The notes: generated by a model not told the origin, from the letters alone. DNA of 64,000 bases from Mycobacterium sp. MBM (GCA_021648845.1 JAKJHY010000002.1:124001-188000); one strand, 5' to 3'; shown: positions 19,819 to 33,034, counted from the stretch's first letter. Numbers and translations are program-made.

Positions 19819-21126
19819 TCAGGCAGCGGTGGGTAGGTCGGTCATGGTGCGTCGAGCGTGCGAGCGCAAATGTTCCGGTTCGGGACCAGATGGGTCATGG
19901 GGTGGGATGAACCAGGGGTGGCGGTCGGCGCCGAGGTAGACCTGCCAACCGCCGTGATGAATCGCGGTGTGGTGCAAACGGCAGAGCAGCACCCCGTTGT
20001 CCACGGACGTGCCGCCGCCGTTGACCCACGGTTGGATGTGGTGGGCGTCGCACCAGGACACCGGCCGCCCGCACCCGGGGTGTGCGCAGCCCCCGTCGCG
20101 CACGGCCAACGCTTTGCGGATGGCGGGGGTGAAGAGTCGTTCGGCGCGTCCCACGTCCAGTGGGGCGCCCGAGTGGTCGACGATCACTGAGGTCAAAGTG
20201 CTGTCACAGGCGATGAGGTCCGCGGTCGCGGCGCTGACCGGTCCACCGAACCCGAGACGGTCCACACCCTGCGTTGCGGGGCGGATGAGGGTGACATGCG
20301 GGAGCACACCCCCGCTCATGGGGCGCCCCGAGCCCGACAGGTAAGTGCGCAGCACCTGCCCGAACGCGTCGGCGCGGCGCCGCCCCGCCGGGCGCGGATC
20401 GGGCGAGCCGTCCGGCAACGGCACCGGACGGCACAACGGATCCAGCGCGGCCCACAGTTCCTCCCCGGTGAGTGCATCGAGATCCAGCGCGGCACTGATG
20501 CGTCCGTCCTCGGTTTGGGTCAGCGTCATGTCGTTGAGGTCGGCGTTTTCGGCGACCGGCACCGCCTCGTCGTCGGCCGGGTGGGTCTTGGCCTTCTCAA
20601 GAGCAATCCCGCGGGCCTTCTTACCCACCCCGGCCGGCGTGGTCTGAATCATCAACGCGCGCACCACCGCGGCGCGCTCTTCATCCGCTAACGGCACCCG
20701 CGCCTCGATATGGCCGACCCCTTTGCCGACGGCATCGGCGAACTCGATCCCGACCCCACCGAGACGCTGCTGCGCGGTCAACGCCGGCAGCGCAGATGCG
20801 GCCCGCCCGACCCGCATCGCCCGATACGCCGCACCCGGCGCCACCCCCAGCAGAGTGAGCAGGTCGGCCCCCGTGCGCAGGTGCTTGCGGGCCGGGATGC
20901 CGGCGCGTTCCGCGGCAGCGACCGCCGAGGCGATCACATGGTCGAACACGTTGCGCGCGGTGACCGCAGCAGCCAGTACCGCGAGCAACGCCGGTTCATC
21001 CACGATGCGCCGAGGAGAATCAAGCAGGTGACACAGCCTCCGGTCGGCCTCGTTCTCCGGGACGGGCGCCGGGGTGAGATCGTCGATCAGCGCGTCGATA
21101 AAGGTGTTGAAATGGGTGGCGTCCAT
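19819..21126 (-). CDS. DUF222/HNH endonuclease-domain protein (13E12 repeat family)
   Basis: A 435-residue protein with an N-terminal DUF222 region (residues about 20-300) and a C-terminal HNH domain: CAHPGCGRPVSWCDAHHIQPW, then LLCRLHHTAIHHG (residues about 345-395), with the zinc cysteines present. These genes occur in many copies in mycobacteria and are often called 13E12 repeat proteins. Nuclease activity is predicted, and the biological role is unsettled. A perfect SOS box lies about 145 bases upstream, so expression is probably DNA-damage inducible. Confidence 0.88.
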   Translation of the reverse strand: MDATHFNTFIDALIDDLTPAPVPENEADRRLCHLLDSPRRIVDEPALLAVLAAAVTARNVFDHVIASAVAAAERAGIPARKHLRTGADLLTLLGVAPGAAYRAMRVGRAASALPALTAQQRLGGVGIEFADAVGKGVGHIEARVPLADEERAAVVRALMIQTTPAGVGKKARGIALEKAKTHPADDEAVPVAENADLNDMTLTQTEDGRISAALDLDALTGEELWAALDPLCRPVPLPDGSPDPRPAGRRRADAFGQVLRTYLSGSGRPMSGGVLPHVTLIRPATQGVDRLGFGGPVSAATADLIACDSTLTSVIVDHSGAPLDVGRAERLFTPAIRKALAVRDGGCAHPGCGRPVSWCDAHHIQPWVNGGGTSVDNGVLLCRLHHTAIHHGGWQVYLGADRHPWFIPPHDPSGPEPEHLRSHARRTMTDLPTAA

Positions 21127-21270
21127 GAGGGATACCGGCTTTCACAGAAGGTGCGCACAGCGCGCGATCAGTCAATACAGTCCGACTCGCCCCCGAAGGG
21201 GCGGTCGAACCTGGCGGCGACCGTAGTCGCGGTCTGAAGCTCACCGATGATGCTGGGAGCCCCGTCGCAT

Positions 21271-21286
21271 TCGAACTTGTGTTCGA
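21271..21286. promoter_or_regulatory. LexA/SOS box
   Basis: The sequence TCGAAC-TTGT-GTTCGA is a perfect match to the mycobacterial LexA operator (TCGAAC, four bases, GTTCGA). It lies between the divergently placed ends of the HNH gene (start 21126) and ppc (stop 21380). The HNH gene is the only one it can control as an upstream operator. Confidence 0.8.
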
Positions 21287-21379
21287 GTCTACGCCGGAAG
21301 TGTCACCTGTGCAAGGCGATTTGCATCAGGACTTAGGTGGCAATTCTCCGGTGTTGGCGGCGGTGACGACCAGGGCTTA

Positions 21380-24175
21380 TCAGCCGGAGTTGCGCAGCGC
21401 GCTGGCCAGCCCGCTCATGGTGAGCAGGATGCCGCGTTGCACCAGTTCATCGGAATCCCCCGCCCGGAACCGACGCAGCAATTCGACCTGCAGATGGTTC
21501 AGCGGTTCCAGGTACGGGAACCGGTTGAAGACCGAGCGGGCCAGCGCCGGGTTATCGGCCAGCAGATCATCCTGGCCGGTGATCAGCCCGTGCATCCGCA
21601 CCGTGCGCTCGTGCTCGGCGACGATCTTGTCGAACACCCGGGCCCGGAGGGCCTCGTCGGCCACCAACTCCGAATACCGGGCGGCCAGACCGAGATCCGA
21701 CTTCGCCAGCACCTGAGCCATGTTCGACAGCACCGTCCGGAAGAACGGCCAACGCCGATACAGATCACGCAGTACCTCGAGCTTGGCGTCGTCACCGGCG
21801 ACATAGTCCTCGAACGCGGTACCGGTGCCATACCAGCCGGGCAGCATCACCCGCGACTGGCTCCAGGCCAGCACCCACGGAATCGCCCGCAGATCCGAGA
21901 TGGCGGTGGTGGGTTTGCGCGACGTCGGGCGGCTACCGATATTGAGCGCGCCGATCTCACTGACCGGCGTCGACTCCTTGAAGTACTGCACGAAACCCGG
22001 TGTCTGGTGCACTAGTTCGGCGTAGGCGCGCTGCGCGCGGGAGGCCAGATCATCGAGCACCGAATAGGCGCTCTCCGCGAAGTCACCGAGCCCCTCGGTG
22101 TCGAGCAGGGTGGATTCCAGCGTCGCGGCCAGCAGCGTCTCCAGGTTGCGGTGCGCGATCCTCGGTTCGGCGTACTTGGCGGCGATCACCTCACCCTGCT
22201 CGGTGATCCGCAACGACCCCTTCACCGCGCCGGGCGGCTGCGCGAGGATCGCGTCATAGCTCGGGCCACCACCGCGACCGACCGTGCCGCCGCGGCCGTG
22301 GAAGAGCCGCAACCGGATTCCGGTCTTGCGAGCCGATTCGACGAGTTCGAGTTCGGCCCGGTACAACGCCCAGTTCGCCGCCAGGTACCCGCCGTCCTTG
22401 TTGGAGTCCGAGTAGCCCAGCATGACCTCCTGGTGGCCGTTGCGCGCGGCCACGGCGGTCGCGTACACCGGCACGTCCAGGGCCGCCTCCAGGATCGAGG
22501 CACCGCGCTGCAGATCGTCGATGGTCTCGAACAGTGGGACGATGCCGACCGGCGCGTACGGCCGCTCGCCGGAGACATCCAGCAGGCCCGCCTCCTTGAG
22601 CAACACCGCCGCTTCCAGGATGTCCGACACCGACTGACACATCGAGATGATGTAGTTCGGGATCGCCTCGGCCCCGAACACCTTCACGGCCCGGGCCGCC
22701 GCCGCGACGATGCCGAGTTCCTTGGCCGCAAGCTCCGACAGGTCGGCACCGGGGCCGATCAGCGGGCGGCGCGTACCGATCTCGTTGGCCAGCAACGTGA
22801 CACGCTCATCTTCTGGGAGCGAGGCGTAGTCGGGGTGCACGCCGGCCCAGGCCAGCAGCTCCGCGATGACCTGTTCGTGCACCTCCGAATTCTGCCGCAT
22901 GTCGAGTCCGCACAGATGGAAACCGAAGACCCGCACCGCTTCCCGCAGTCGGGCCAATCGGTCATCGGCGAGCACCGCGGACCCGTTGGTACGCAACGAT
23001 TCGTCGACGATATCGAGGTCGGCCAGCAGCTGCGCGGGCGTGTCGTATGCAGGCAGGCCCAGGTCCAGCTCGCGTTCGGGCTGACGGTCCAGGATCTGGG
23101 CTGCCGTGGCGGTGAGCCGGGCGTGAATGACTCGCAACGCACGCCGGTAGGGCTCGTCGCTGCGGGCCGGTTCGGCACAGACATCGGCCAGTGCCTCCAG
23201 GCCGGCACTGACCTGCACCAGCCGCGCCGACATCGACAGTTCCTCCTCCAGCGCCGTGATCTCACCGAAGTAGTGGGCGAAGGCGGTGTACGCGGCCCGA
23301 CCGCTTGCCAGGCGCACCACGTCGGCGGTGACGTTCGGGTTGCCGTCCCGGTCACCGCCTATCCAGGACCCGGGCCGCAGGATCGGCTCGGCCAGCACCG
23401 CCGTACCCGGGAAGCGCCGCTGAAACGCGGTGCGGACCTCGGCGTTGACCCGCGGGATGACCTCAAGGAAGGCTGCCGGGTAGTACCGCAGGCCGGTTTC
23501 GATCTCATCGGAGATCTTCAGTCGGGACAGCCGCACCAGCGCGGTCTGCCACAGCGTCAGGATGTGCCTGCGCAGTTCGGTGTCGATATCGCGTCCGTTG
23601 TCGGTGCGGGTGTGCCCGTGCAGCCGCAACCGCATCAGCTCGGTGATCTGATGCTGGGTGTCGAACACCGTCCGGCGCCGGGTCTCGGTGGGATGCGCGG
23701 TGATCACCGGTGACACCAGGGCGCCGGTCAGCGCCTCGGCGACCGCGTCGGCGTCGAGCTGGGCGTGATCGAGTTTGCGGTAGGTGGCCGCCAGGCTGCT
23801 GTCCTGCGGAGGCTCGCCGGCGGCCTCATGCACCGCGCGGCGCCGTTCCCGGTGGATATCCTCGGCCACATTCGCCAGCAAGGCAAAATGGGTGAACGCC
23901 CGGATCACCGGAATGGCTTGGTGCACATCGATATCGCGGAACAGACCGGCCAGCTCGGCACGGTCGATCTCCGAGCGCCGCACCCGAAAGGACTCGACCC
24001 GGGCGCGTTCCACCAGATCGAAGACCGCGTCGCCGTTCTGGTCCCGCACGGTGTCACCCAGGATGGCGCCGAGCAATCGGATGTCCTCGCGCATCGGCTC
24101 GGTGGCCTCGCGTCCGACCTGCGTGCGATGGACCGATCCCATGGGGGCGAGCGCAGTGTCCGGACCGTCAGTCAT
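21380..24175 (-). CDS. ppc: Phosphoenolpyruvate carboxylase
   Basis: A 931-residue enzyme that makes oxaloacetate from PEP and bicarbonate to refill the TCA cycle. It has [14 protein letters not shown] (catalytic His, near residue 155), [11 protein letters not shown] near residue 275, [11 protein letters not shown] near residue 590 and [14 protein letters not shown] near residue 625. The C-terminus ends in the conserved LRNSG. Cytosolic; transcribed with the downstream-facing glycolytic genes' orientation but with a small gap. Confidence 0.97.
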   Translation of the reverse strand: MTDGPDTALAPMGSVHRTQVGREATEPMREDIRLLGAILGDTVRDQNGDAVFDLVERARVESFRVRRSEIDRAELAGLFRDIDVHQAIPVIRAFTHFALLANVAEDIHRERRRAVHEAAGEPPQDSSLAATYRKLDHAQLDADAVAEALTGALVSPVITAHPTETRRRTVFDTQHQITELMRLRLHGHTRTDNGRDIDTELRRHILTLWQTALVRLSRLKISDEIETGLRYYPAAFLEVIPRVNAEVRTAFQRRFPGTAVLAEPILRPGSWIGGDRDGNPNVTADVVRLASGRAAYTAFAHYFGEITALEEELSMSARLVQVSAGLEALADVCAEPARSDEPYRRALRVIHARLTATAAQILDRQPERELDLGLPAYDTPAQLLADLDIVDESLRTNGSAVLADDRLARLREAVRVFGFHLCGLDMRQNSEVHEQVIAELLAWAGVHPDYASLPEDERVTLLANEIGTRRPLIGPGADLSELAAKELGIVAAAARAVKVFGAEAIPNYIISMCQSVSDILEAAVLLKEAGLLDVSGERPYAPVGIVPLFETIDDLQRGASILEAALDVPVYATAVAARNGHQEVMLGYSDSNKDGGYLAANWALYRAELELVESARKTGIRLRLFHGRGGTVGRGGGPSYDAILAQPPGAVKGSLRITEQGEVIAAKYAEPRIAHRNLETLLAATLESTLLDTEGLGDFAESAYSVLDDLASRAQRAYAELVHQTPGFVQYFKESTPVSEIGALNIGSRPTSRKPTTAISDLRAIPWVLAWSQSRVMLPGWYGTGTAFEDYVAGDDAKLEVLRDLYRRWPFFRTVLSNMAQVLAKSDLGLAARYSELVADEALRARVFDKIVAEHERTVRMHGLITGQDDLLADNPALARSVFNRFPYLEPLNHLQVELLRRFRAGDSDELVQRGILLTMSGLASALRNSG

Positions 24176-24223
24176 CCACCAATTATCGACGCCGTCGCCC
24201 CGACCCGCAGAACGAGGTTTGAT

Positions 24224-24637
24224 CTAGAGGGCGAGCACCAGCATCAGCACGGCGAATATCGCGCTCAGAGCCAGCAGGGTCACGATCGCGACGAGCCCGT
24301 GGTAGCGCTGCGGCGGCGGACCCATCGCGCCCTGGGCCAGAGCCCACAGCGGTGCCTTGTATTCGATGGCCGACCATTGTCCCGCCACCACATCGGCGTC
24401 GTAGTCCGCTGGCCCCATCTGGCGGGGGAACCAGTACCGGACATGCGCGTGCAGGCGGTGGCGTCCTGGAGCCAGCGCGATGACATTGCGACCGAGCCGC
24501 GGGTCGGACAGCGGACAGCCGTCCACCGTCACGACGACGGGCATAAGACGGGCCCAGGAATACGGGAACGGCGGGGCCTTCAACGTCAGCACCACACCCT
24601 GCCCAGGCCCAGGTGTCGACTCCGCTGCGCCGGACAC
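24224..24637 (-). CDS. Hypothetical protein with C-terminal membrane helix
   Basis: A 137-residue protein with a GTG start. The first 100 residues form a soluble beta-rich region (VVVTVDGCPL, GRHRLHAHVRYWFPRQMG), and the last 25 residues are a hydrophobic helix (LVAIVTLLALSAIFAVLMLVL). It follows secG after only a few bases, so it is probably the last gene of the gap-pgk-tpiA-secG transcript. I recognise no family with confidence. Confidence 0.65.
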   Translation of the reverse strand: MSGAAESTPGPGQGVVLTLKAPPFPYSWARLMPVVVTVDGCPLSDPRLGRNVIALAPGRHRLHAHVRYWFPRQMGPADYDADVVAGQWSAIEYKAPLWALAQGAMGPPPQRYHGLVAIVTLLALSAIFAVLMLVLAL

Positions 24638-24640
24638 CGG

Positions 24641-24877
24641 TCAAGCGTTGTACTTGATCCGCAACGCCATACCGACGATCGACACCAGCCAGATGCCGAT
24701 GACGAACAGCGTCAGGCGGTCCAGGTTCTTCTCCACCACGGTCGAGCCGGACAGGCTGGACTGCACGCCACCACCGAAGAGTGTCGAGAGCCCGCCGCCC
24801 TTGGCCCGGTGCAGCAGGACGAGCAGCACCACCAGCAGACTGGTGATGATCAGCACGATCTGCAGCGCGAGTTCCAT
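24641..24877 (-). CDS. secG: Preprotein translocase subunit SecG
   Basis: A 78-residue protein with two membrane helices (LALQIVLIITSLLVVLLVLL and LTLFVIGIWLVSIVGMAL) separated by the conserved GGGLSTLFGGGVQSS loop. It helps SecYEG move proteins across the membrane. It lies directly after tpiA, the usual actinobacterial arrangement. Confidence 0.93.
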   Translation of the reverse strand: MELALQIVLIITSLLVVLLVLLHRAKGGGLSTLFGGGVQSSLSGSTVVEKNLDRLTLFVIGIWLVSIVGMALRIKYNA

Positions 24878-24907
24878 GCCGCAGAGCTTACCGAACGTGC
24901 GGCAAGG

Positions 24908-25693
24908 TCACGGGAGTGGCCCGCCGGCGGCGATCGCCGACAGGGTGGCGAACTGCTCCCCGTCCAGCGAGGCGCCGCCGACCAGCGCGCCGTCGACGTC
25001 GGTCTGTCCGACGATCTCGCCGACGTTCTTGGCGTTCACGGAGCCGCCGTAGAGCACCCGCACCGTCGCCGCGACCTCCTTGGAGGCCAGTTCGGCCAGC
25101 TCGGCACGGATCGCGGCGCACACCTCCTGCGCGTCGGCGGCGCTGGCCACCCGGCCGGTACCGATCGCCCACACCGGTTCGTAGGCGATCACCGTCCGAC
25201 CGATCTGCTCGGCCGTCAAACCGGCCAGCGACCCGCGCAGCGAGTTGACGTTGAATTCGACGTGGTTGCCGGCCTCACGCACCTCCAGCGGCTCACCGAT
25301 GCACACGATGGGCGTGAGTTCGTGCTTGAGCGCCGCGCGTGCCTTCGCCGCCACCAACTCGTCGGTCTCACCGTGGTAGGTGCGCCGTTCGGAGTGACCG
25401 ACGACGGCGAAGGTGACACCGAGCTTGGCCAGGAAGGCACCGCTGATCTCACCGGTGTAGGCGCCCGAGTCGTGCTGCGAGACGTCCTGCGCACCGTAGG
25501 TGAGGCGCAGCTTGTCCCCGTCGACCAGCGTCTGCACGCTGCGCAGATCGGTGAACGGCGGGATGACGGTCACGTCGACCTTGTCGAAGTACTTGTCCGG
25601 CAAGGCGAATGCGATCTTCTGCACCAGGGCGATGGCCTCGAAGTGATTGAGGTTCATCTTCCAGTTGCCGGCGATCAGCGGCTTACGTGCCAT
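24908..25693 (-). CDS. tpiA: Triosephosphate isomerase
   Basis: A 261-residue TIM barrel. The catalytic lysine is in GNWKMNLNH (near residue 11), the histidine in VGHSERR (near residue 100), and the glutamate in [11 protein letters not shown] (near residue 170); GGSVNAKN binds the phosphate. It is spaced three bases from pgk and part of the gap-pgk-tpiA-secG set. Confidence 0.97.
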   Translation of the reverse strand: MARKPLIAGNWKMNLNHFEAIALVQKIAFALPDKYFDKVDVTVIPPFTDLRSVQTLVDGDKLRLTYGAQDVSQHDSGAYTGEISGAFLAKLGVTFAVVGHSERRTYHGETDELVAAKARAALKHELTPIVCIGEPLEVREAGNHVEFNVNSLRGSLAGLTAEQIGRTVIAYEPVWAIGTGRVASAADAQEVCAAIRAELAELASKEVAATVRVLYGGSVNAKNVGEIVGQTDVDGALVGGASLDGEQFATLSAIAAGGPLP

Positions 25694-25696
25694 GTC

Positions 25697-26923
25697 TCAC
25701 GCCTCCAGAACGTCAATACCGGGGAGGGTCTTTCCCTCCAGATACTCCAGCGACGCGCCGCCGCCGGTCGAGATGTGCGAGAAGCCGTCCTCGGGCAGAC
25801 CCAGCAGGCGCACCGCGGCCGCGGAATCGCCACCGCCGACGACACTGAACGCACCCTTGCCGGTGGCCCCGATGATGGCCTCGGCGACACCCTTGGTGCC
25901 CGCCGAGAACGCCTCGAACTCGAAGACACCCATCGGACCGTTCCAGAACACCGTCTTGGCGTTGGACAGCAGCGCGCTGAACCGTTTTACGGACTCGGGC
26001 CCGATGTCCAGGCCCATCTTGCCGTCCGGGATCTGGTCGGCGGCCACCGTCTCGGACGCGGCGTCGGCGGCGAACTTCTCCGCGGCGACGATGTCCACGG
26101 GGAGGTGGATCACGTCACCGTATTTTTCGAGCAGGTGCCTACACGTGTCCAACATCTCCTCCTGCAACAGCGAGGAACCGACCGAAACACCCTGTGCGGC
26201 AAGGAAGGTGAAGCACATGCCACCACCGATGACTATGCTGTCGGCCTTGGTGGCCAGGTTCTCGATCACCGCGAGCTTGTCGGAGACCTTGGATCCGCCC
26301 AGCACCACGGCGTACGGCCGCTCGGTCGAGCTGGTCAGCTGCTGCAGCACCTTGACCTCCGTGTCGACCAGCGTGCCCGCGTAGTGCGGCAGCAGCGTGG
26401 CGACGTCGTACACCGAGGCCTGCTTTCGGTGCACGACACCGAATCCGTCGGAGACGAACGCACCGGGGGTTCCGTCGGCGGCCTCGACCAGCCCGGCCAG
26501 CGCCTTGGCCAGCGCGAGCCGCTCGGCGTCGTCCTTGCTGGTCTCGCGCGCGTCGAAGCGGATGTTTTCCAGCAGCAGCACGTCACCGTCGGTGAGGCCC
26601 TCGGCGCGGGCGAGTGCGTCGGTACCGACGACATCGCCGGCCAGCTGGACGTGCCTGCCGAGGCGCTCCCCCAGCGCCGCCGCGACGGGCGCGAGCGAGA
26701 ACTTGGGATCCTGCTCGCCCTTGGGGCGGCCCAGGTGCGCGGTCACCACGACCTTGGCGCCGGCTTCGGCGAGCGCCTTCAGCGTCGGGACCGAGGCGAT
26801 GATGCGCCCCGGATCGGTGATGTTCCCGCTGTCGTCGAGGGGGACGTTGAGGTCGGAGCGCACCAACACGCCCCGACCTTCAACACCTTCGGCGAGCAGG
26901 TCAGACAGTGATTTGATCGCCAT
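25697..26923 (-). CDS. pgk: Phosphoglycerate kinase
   Basis: A 408-residue two-lobed kinase that makes ATP from 1,3-bisphosphoglycerate. The N-lobe has [10 protein letters not shown] near residue 20, and the C-lobe has the nucleotide site GGGDSAAAV near residue 365. Slightly shorter C-terminal tail than some actinobacterial enzymes but complete. It follows gap after nine bases. Confidence 0.97.
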   Translation of the reverse strand: MAIKSLSDLLAEGVEGRGVLVRSDLNVPLDDSGNITDPGRIIASVPTLKALAEAGAKVVVTAHLGRPKGEQDPKFSLAPVAAALGERLGRHVQLAGDVVGTDALARAEGLTDGDVLLLENIRFDARETSKDDAERLALAKALAGLVEAADGTPGAFVSDGFGVVHRKQASVYDVATLLPHYAGTLVDTEVKVLQQLTSSTERPYAVVLGGSKVSDKLAVIENLATKADSIVIGGGMCFTFLAAQGVSVGSSLLQEEMLDTCRHLLEKYGDVIHLPVDIVAAEKFAADAASETVAADQIPDGKMGLDIGPESVKRFSALLSNAKTVFWNGPMGVFEFEAFSAGTKGVAEAIIGATGKGAFSVVGGGDSAAAVRLLGLPEDGFSHISTGGGASLEYLEGKTLPGIDVLEA

Positions 26924-26932
26924 GATCGCGAA

Positions 26933-27964
<1,032 letters not shown>

Positions 27965-28039
27965 CTAGATCGTCGAGGGAAATCGCGGAACTGCTCGTAG
28001 GCCAGCCTAGTGGTGCCGGTTCCCCGGCGTGCACGCTGG

Positions 28040-29023
28040 TCAGGCGTCCTCGAGCAGATCGGGGGTGACCGCAGACTCGGTGTCCGGGATGCCATCCTGC
28101 TTGGCCTTACGGTCGGCCATCGAGAGCAACCGCCGAATCCGGCCTGCCACCGCATCTTTGGTCATCGGCGGATCGGCCAGCCGGCCCAATTCCTCCAACG
28201 ACGCCTGGCGGTGCTCGACCCGCAGCCGCCCGGCCTGCGCCAGATGGTCAGGGACGGTGTCGCCGAGAATGTTCAGCGCACGTTCCACCCGGGCCGCCGC
28301 GGCGACCGCCGCCCGCGCCGAGCGCCGCAGGTTGGCATCGTCGAAATTGGCGAGCCGGTTGGCGGTCGCGCGGACCTCGCGGCGCATCCGGCGTTCCTCC
28401 CAGGTCAACCGGGTGTCCTGGGCGCCCATCCTGGTCAGCAGCGCGCCGATCGCCTCACCGTCGCGTACCACCACCCGGTCGCTGCCGCGCACCTCACGTG
28501 CCTTGGCGCTGATCCCGAGCCGGCGCGCCGCGCCGACCAGGGCCAGCGCGGCTTCCGGCCCGGGGCAGCTGACCTCCAGCGCCGAGGATCGCCCGGGCTC
28601 GGTGAGTGAACCGTGCGCCAAAAACGCGCCACGCCAAGCGGCTTCGGCGTCGTTGACGCTGCCGCCGACAACCTGCGCCGGGAGGCCGCGAACCGGCCTG
28701 CCGCGCAGGTCGAGCAACCCCGTTTGGCGGGCCAGCGCCTCACCATCCTTGGCCACCCGCACCACGTAGCGGGTGCTCTTGCGGATCCCGCTGGCCGACA
28801 GCACGTGCACGACGGCGTTGTAGCCGTACAGGTCGTGGATGTCCTTACGCAGCCGGCGCGCGATGATGCCGAGATCGACCTCGGCCTCCACCACCACCCG
28901 GCCCCCGACGATGTGCAGACCGCCGGCGAACCGCAGCAGTGCGGACACCTCGGCGCGCCGGGCGCTGACCGAGTTCACGACCAGGCGGCTCAGCTCGTCC
29001 TTGACCTCGGCCGTCATCGCCAC
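28040..29023 (-). CDS. whiA: WhiA-family DNA-binding regulator
   Basis: A 327-residue protein with an N-terminal WhiA region, a middle LAGLIDADG-like domain (near residues 100-200, [13 protein letters not shown]) and a C-terminal helix-turn-helix ([27 protein letters not shown]). In streptomycetes WhiA controls sporulation; in non-sporulating actinobacteria its role is less clear. It starts within the end of yvcK, giving the conserved rapZ-yvcK-whiA order. Confidence 0.93.
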   Translation of the reverse strand: MAMTAEVKDELSRLVVNSVSARRAEVSALLRFAGGLHIVGGRVVVEAEVDLGIIARRLRKDIHDLYGYNAVVHVLSASGIRKSTRYVVRVAKDGEALARQTGLLDLRGRPVRGLPAQVVGGSVNDAEAAWRGAFLAHGSLTEPGRSSALEVSCPGPEAALALVGAARRLGISAKAREVRGSDRVVVRDGEAIGALLTRMGAQDTRLTWEERRMRREVRATANRLANFDDANLRRSARAAVAAAARVERALNILGDTVPDHLAQAGRLRVEHRQASLEELGRLADPPMTKDAVAGRIRRLLSMADRKAKQDGIPDTESAVTPDLLEDA

Positions 29024-30045
29024 GACTCGTCCCCCCTCGGTCCGTTGAATGATCCCTGTACATGCTCGGGTGCGCTGCCGGGTGGACCGGACTCCCGGCC
29101 CCGCAGGCGCACCCCTTCCAGCGCTGCTGCCAGCATCGACGGGTCATGTAACTGTGTACCAGGTCGCGATACCGCGGCAAACTCCACGTTCGCGCCCAAC
29201 AGAGTGGCCGTTCGTGCCAATTGTTCGCGCTCCCGATCGCTGGGCACCCGTGCCGCGTCGATGATGATGTCGTCCACCCGAAATCCGGGGGCGTGCTGGG
29301 CCAGCACATGGATATGGCGTTCGGCGGAGAAGCCGGCGGTCTCCCCCGGCTCGGCCGCCAGATTGAGTACCAGCGCCCGGCGCGCGGCGGTCGCGTTCAG
29401 CGCCGAAGCCAGCCCCGGCACCAGCACATGCGGGATCACGCTGGTGAACCACGACCCGGGCCCGAGCACCACCAGATCGGCGGCCATGATCGCGTCGACG
29501 GCCTGCCGGGTCGCGGGCGGATCACCGGGCAGCAGCCGGACCCGGCGCACCTGGCCGACCGTGGTGGCCACCGCGACCTGGCCGCGGATCACCCGGAACA
29601 TCCGCGGATCGGATTCCAGCCCGGCCACGTCGGCCTCGATCTGCAGGGCGAGCGGGCACATCGGCAGCACCCGGCCCTTCAGGTCCAGGATGCGGCCCAG
29701 TTCGTCGAGGGCGGCCACCGGGTCGGCGAGCACCTCGCTCAACCCGGCGAGCAGCAGGTTGCCGATCGGATGGCCGGCCAATGCACCGCTGCCGCCGAAC
29801 CGGTGCTGGATGATGGTGGCCCACAGTCGCCCGTGCGGTGAATCAGAGGCCAATGCGGCCAAGGCCATTCGTAGATCGCCCGGCGGGACGATATCGAGTT
29901 CGCTGCGCAGTCGGCCCGAAGAGCCCCCGTCGTCGGCGACGGTCACCACGGCGGTGACATGCGGGGTGAGCCGGCGGGCCGCCGACAGTGTCGCGTACAG
30001 GCCGTGACCGCCGCCGAGCGCGACGATGCGTGAGGGTGCCGTCAT
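29014..30045 (-). CDS. yvcK: YvcK-family (CofD-like/gluconeogenesis factor) protein
   Basis: A 343-residue protein of the YvcK/CofD fold. It has [16 protein letters not shown] at the start and the [13 protein letters not shown] motif near residue 40. YvcK homologues bind UDP-sugars and affect cell-wall synthesis and carbon use; in mycobacteria the homologue is called CuvA. ATGA overlap with rapZ and a ten-base overlap with whiA show one transcript. Confidence 0.9.
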   Translation of the reverse strand: MTAPSRIVALGGGHGLYATLSAARRLTPHVTAVVTVADDGGSSGRLRSELDIVPPGDLRMALAALASDSPHGRLWATIIQHRFGGSGALAGHPIGNLLLAGLSEVLADPVAALDELGRILDLKGRVLPMCPLALQIEADVAGLESDPRMFRVIRGQVAVATTVGQVRRVRLLPGDPPATRQAVDAIMAADLVVLGPGSWFTSVIPHVLVPGLASALNATAARRALVLNLAAEPGETAGFSAERHIHVLAQHAPGFRVDDIIIDAARVPSDREREQLARTATLLGANVEFAAVSRPGTQLHDPSMLAAALEGVRLRGRESGPPGSAPEHVQGSFNGPRGDESWR

Positions 30046-30932
30046 TCGCGGCCCAGATCCCGGTGCAGGGCACGCACCGTCAGATGATCGTCGGACTGTA
30101 ACCGGGCGGCCAGTGCCTCGGCGATGGCAACGCTGCGATGCTTGCCGCCCGTGCAGCCGATGGCGACCGTCATGTATCTCTTGCCTTCCCGGCGGTATCC
30201 CTCGATCACCACCCCCAGCAGCCGATGATAGGTATCGAGGAACTCCGCGGCGCCTTCCTGACCGAGCACGAAATCGCGCACCGCCGGATGCTGTCCGGTG
30301 TGCGGGCGCAGCTCGTCGACCCAGTGCGGGTTGGGCAGGAACCGGACATCCATCACCGTGTCGGCGTCCATCGGCAGCCCGTACTTGTAGCCGAACGACT
30401 CCACCGTCACGTTGGTATGCGCCACCGCCTCACTGCCGAAGGCGCGTTCGATGCTCTCCCGTAGCGCGGGCACCGCCAGCGTGCTGGTGTCGATCACCAG
30501 GTCGGCCACCGCGCGCACCGGGGCGAGCATGGCCCGTTCGGCGGTAATGCCTTCGGCCAGAGTTTGATTGCCCTGCAGTGGGTGGCTGCGCCGGTTCTGC
30601 TCGTAGCGGCGCACCAGGATCTCGTCGGCCGCCTCCATGAACAGCACACGGGGCCGGATACCGCGGGTCGCCAGCTCGTTGCGCACCGAGTCCAGGTCCC
30701 CGGTGAACCCACGGGACCGCACATCCATCACCAACGCCAGCTGGGTGATCCGTGATCCCGCGGCCAGGCCCAGATCGACCATCCGCGCGATCAGCTCCGG
30801 CGGCAGGTTGTCGGCGACGTACCAGCCGAGGTCTTCGAGCACTTTGGCGGCGGTGCCGCGGCCGGCGCCCGACAATCCGGTGACCAGGACGACTTCGATG
30901 CCTGATTCCTCGCTCATTCGCTGGTCTGACAC
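30042..30932 (-). CDS. rapZ: RapZ/YvcJ-family nucleotide-binding protein
   Basis: A 296-residue P-loop protein. The Walker motif lies in [19 protein letters not shown] near residue 20, with a conserved DLVIDTSTL near residue 145 and the C-terminal [10 protein letters not shown] near residue 265. In E. coli RapZ is an RNA-binding regulator of GlmS; in Gram-positives the homologue YvcJ is an ATP/GTPase. It overlaps uvrC by 19 bases. Confidence 0.92.
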   Translation of the reverse strand: MSDQRMSEESGIEVVLVTGLSGAGRGTAAKVLEDLGWYVADNLPPELIARMVDLGLAAGSRITQLALVMDVRSRGFTGDLDSVRNELATRGIRPRVLFMEAADEILVRRYEQNRRSHPLQGNQTLAEGITAERAMLAPVRAVADLVIDTSTLAVPALRESIERAFGSEAVAHTNVTVESFGYKYGLPMDADTVMDVRFLPNPHWVDELRPHTGQHPAVRDFVLGQEGAAEFLDTYHRLLGVVIEGYRREGKRYMTVAIGCTGGKHRSVAIAEALAARLQSDDHLTVRALHRDLGRE

Positions 30933-33034
30933 TCCGATATCTGTTCTGAGTTGTTCTCGGCTGGTCGGTCGGTCTGGTGATCTCCGGTCCGATCATCGTG
31001 CAAAACCGGCCCGGGCGTGTCGGAATCGATGGGCGTGTCCATCTCATCACGGGCCGGCTCCGGTGCCGACACCCCCAAAGCCTCCAGCACCGCCCGTGCC
31101 GTCGCCACCCCGATTCCCGGCACCGCCGTGATCTCCTCGACGCTGGCGGCACGCAACCGCGACACCGAACCGAAATGGGTCACCAATGCCTTTCGCCGGT
31201 GTTCGCCCAATCCTCGCACCGAATCCAGCGCCGACGCGGTCATCCGTTTGGACCGCTTGCTGCGGTGGAACGTGATGGCGAACCGGTGCGCCTCATCGCG
31301 GATGCGCTGCAACAGGTAGAGGCCCTCGCTGGTGCGCGGGAAGATCACCGGGTCCGACGAGGACCCGGGCGGCCCGGGTACCCACACCTCTTCGAGGCGT
31401 TTGGCCAATCCGATGACCGCGACATCGGTCACCCCGAGGTCGCGCAGCACGGCGGCCGCGGCGTTGACCTGAGGTGCCCCACCGTCGACGACATACAGAT
31501 TGGGCGGATAGGCGAACCGCCGCGACTTGCCTTCGGCCACCATCGGCTGTTCGGCATCGGCGACGTGCCGGGCGAACCGGCGCCGGGTGACCTCGGCGAT
31601 GGACGCGACGTCGTCGGAGCGCCCGTCGCCCGCGGCCTCCCGGATCGCGTAGTGCCGATAGTCGGATTTGCGTGGCAGCCCGTCCTCGAAGACCACCAGC
31701 GAGGCCACCACATCGGTGCCCTGCACGTGACTGATGTCCACGCATTCGATGCGCAGCGGCGCATCGGCGAGGTCGAGGGTTTCCTGAATGTTCTGCAGCG
31801 CTTCCGATCTGGCGTTGAAGTCACCCGCGCGCTTGAGCTTGTGTTGCGCCAGCGCATCCTGGGCGTTGCGCTGTACGGTCTCGGCCAGTGCGCGCTTGTC
31901 ACCGCGCACCGGCACCCGCAGGTCCACGCGGGAGCCCCGCAGCCCGCTCAGCCAGGCGGTCAGTTCCTCGGCGTTCTCCGGCAGCACCGGCACCAGCACC
32001 TGCTTGGGCACCGGGTTGGTGGATTCGTCCTGCGGGCCGGCCCCGGCCACCCCGAGTTCGGCCTGATCACCGTAGAACTGGGTGAGGAACTGCTCCACCA
32101 GCCGGGCCTGACCCGAATTGTCGTGCTCTGCATCGCTGGCGGTCGCCTCCGGCTCGGTAGCCTTCTCGACCACCCAGCCCCGCTGCCCGCGGACCCGTCC
32201 CCCGCGGACGTGGAACACCTGGACCGCGGCCTCCAGATCGTCGTCGGCGAAGGCCACCACATCGGCATCGGTACCGTCGCCGAACACCACGGTCTGCTTC
32301 TCCAGGGCGCGTTTGAGCGCGCCGATATCGTCGCGCAGCCGGGCCGCTCGCTCGAAATCGAGTTCCTCGGCCGCGGCATTCATCTGCCGCTCCATATCGC
32401 GTACCAGCCGGTCGGTCTTACCGGCCAGGAAGTCGCAGAAATCCAGCACGATGCGGCGGTGCTGCTCGGCACTCACCCGACCGATGCAGGGGGCCGAGCA
32501 TTTGTCGATGTAGCCGAGCAGGCAAGGACGGTCGATCTGGCTGTGCCGCTTGAACACTCCCGCCGAGCAGGTGCGCGCCGGGAAGACCCGGGTCAGCAGG
32601 TCCAGCGTCTCGCGGATGGCCCAGGCGTGCGAGTACGGGCCGAAGTACCGCACCCCCTTGCGCCGCGGCCCACGGTAGACGAACAGTCGCGGGTACTCCT
32701 CGTTCAGCGTCACCGCCAGCACCGGGTAGGACTTGTCATCGCGGTAGCGGATGTTGAATCGCGGATCGAACTCCTTGATCCAGTTGTATTCCAGCTGCAG
32801 CGCCTCGACCTCGGTGGCGACCACGGTCCACTCGACGCTGCCGGCCGTCATCACCATTTGCCGGGTGCGCGGGGCCAGGCCGGAGATATCGGCGAAATAG
32901 GAGTTGAGCCGGCTGCGCAGGCTCTTGGCCTTGCCGACGTAGATCACCCGGCCCTGCGGATCACGGAACCGATAGACACCGGGTTCGACAGGTATCGAAC
33001 CCGGCGCGGGCCGGTAAGTCGCTGGATCGGGCAC
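30914..33034 (-). CDS. uvrC: Excinuclease ABC subunit C
   Basis: A 706-residue nucleotide-excision-repair nuclease. It has an N-terminal GIY-YIG domain (PGVYRF...[14 protein letters not shown]), a central UVR motif, the RNase H-like domain with [21 protein letters not shown], and a C-terminal HhH region ([19 protein letters not shown]). A short Ser/Asp-rich insert near residues 290-315 and an acidic C-terminal tail make it longer than many UvrCs. No SOS box was seen upstream. Confidence 0.96.
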   Translation of the reverse strand: MPDPATYRPAPGSIPVEPGVYRFRDPQGRVIYVGKAKSLRSRLNSYFADISGLAPRTRQMVMTAGSVEWTVVATEVEALQLEYNWIKEFDPRFNIRYRDDKSYPVLAVTLNEEYPRLFVYRGPRRKGVRYFGPYSHAWAIRETLDLLTRVFPARTCSAGVFKRHSQIDRPCLLGYIDKCSAPCIGRVSAEQHRRIVLDFCDFLAGKTDRLVRDMERQMNAAAEELDFERAARLRDDIGALKRALEKQTVVFGDGTDADVVAFADDDLEAAVQVFHVRGGRVRGQRGWVVEKATEPEATASDAEHDNSGQARLVEQFLTQFYGDQAELGVAGAGPQDESTNPVPKQVLVPVLPENAEELTAWLSGLRGSRVDLRVPVRGDKRALAETVQRNAQDALAQHKLKRAGDFNARSEALQNIQETLDLADAPLRIECVDISHVQGTDVVASLVVFEDGLPRKSDYRHYAIREAAGDGRSDDVASIAEVTRRRFARHVADAEQPMVAEGKSRRFAYPPNLYVVDGGAPQVNAAAAVLRDLGVTDVAVIGLAKRLEEVWVPGPPGSSSDPVIFPRTSEGLYLLQRIRDEAHRFAITFHRSKRSKRMTASALDSVRGLGEHRRKALVTHFGSVSRLRAASVEEITAVPGIGVATARAVLEALGVSAPEPARDEMDTPIDSDTPGPVLHDDRTGDHQTDRPAENNSEQISECQTSE

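Noticed and set aside
23765..26911. A 1,048-codon open frame on the plus strand over ppc, secG, tpiA and pgk
   Set aside because: It runs opposite to four well-recognised genes and its translation is rich in Arg/Gly/His/Asp without domains; it is an antisense effect of high GC3.
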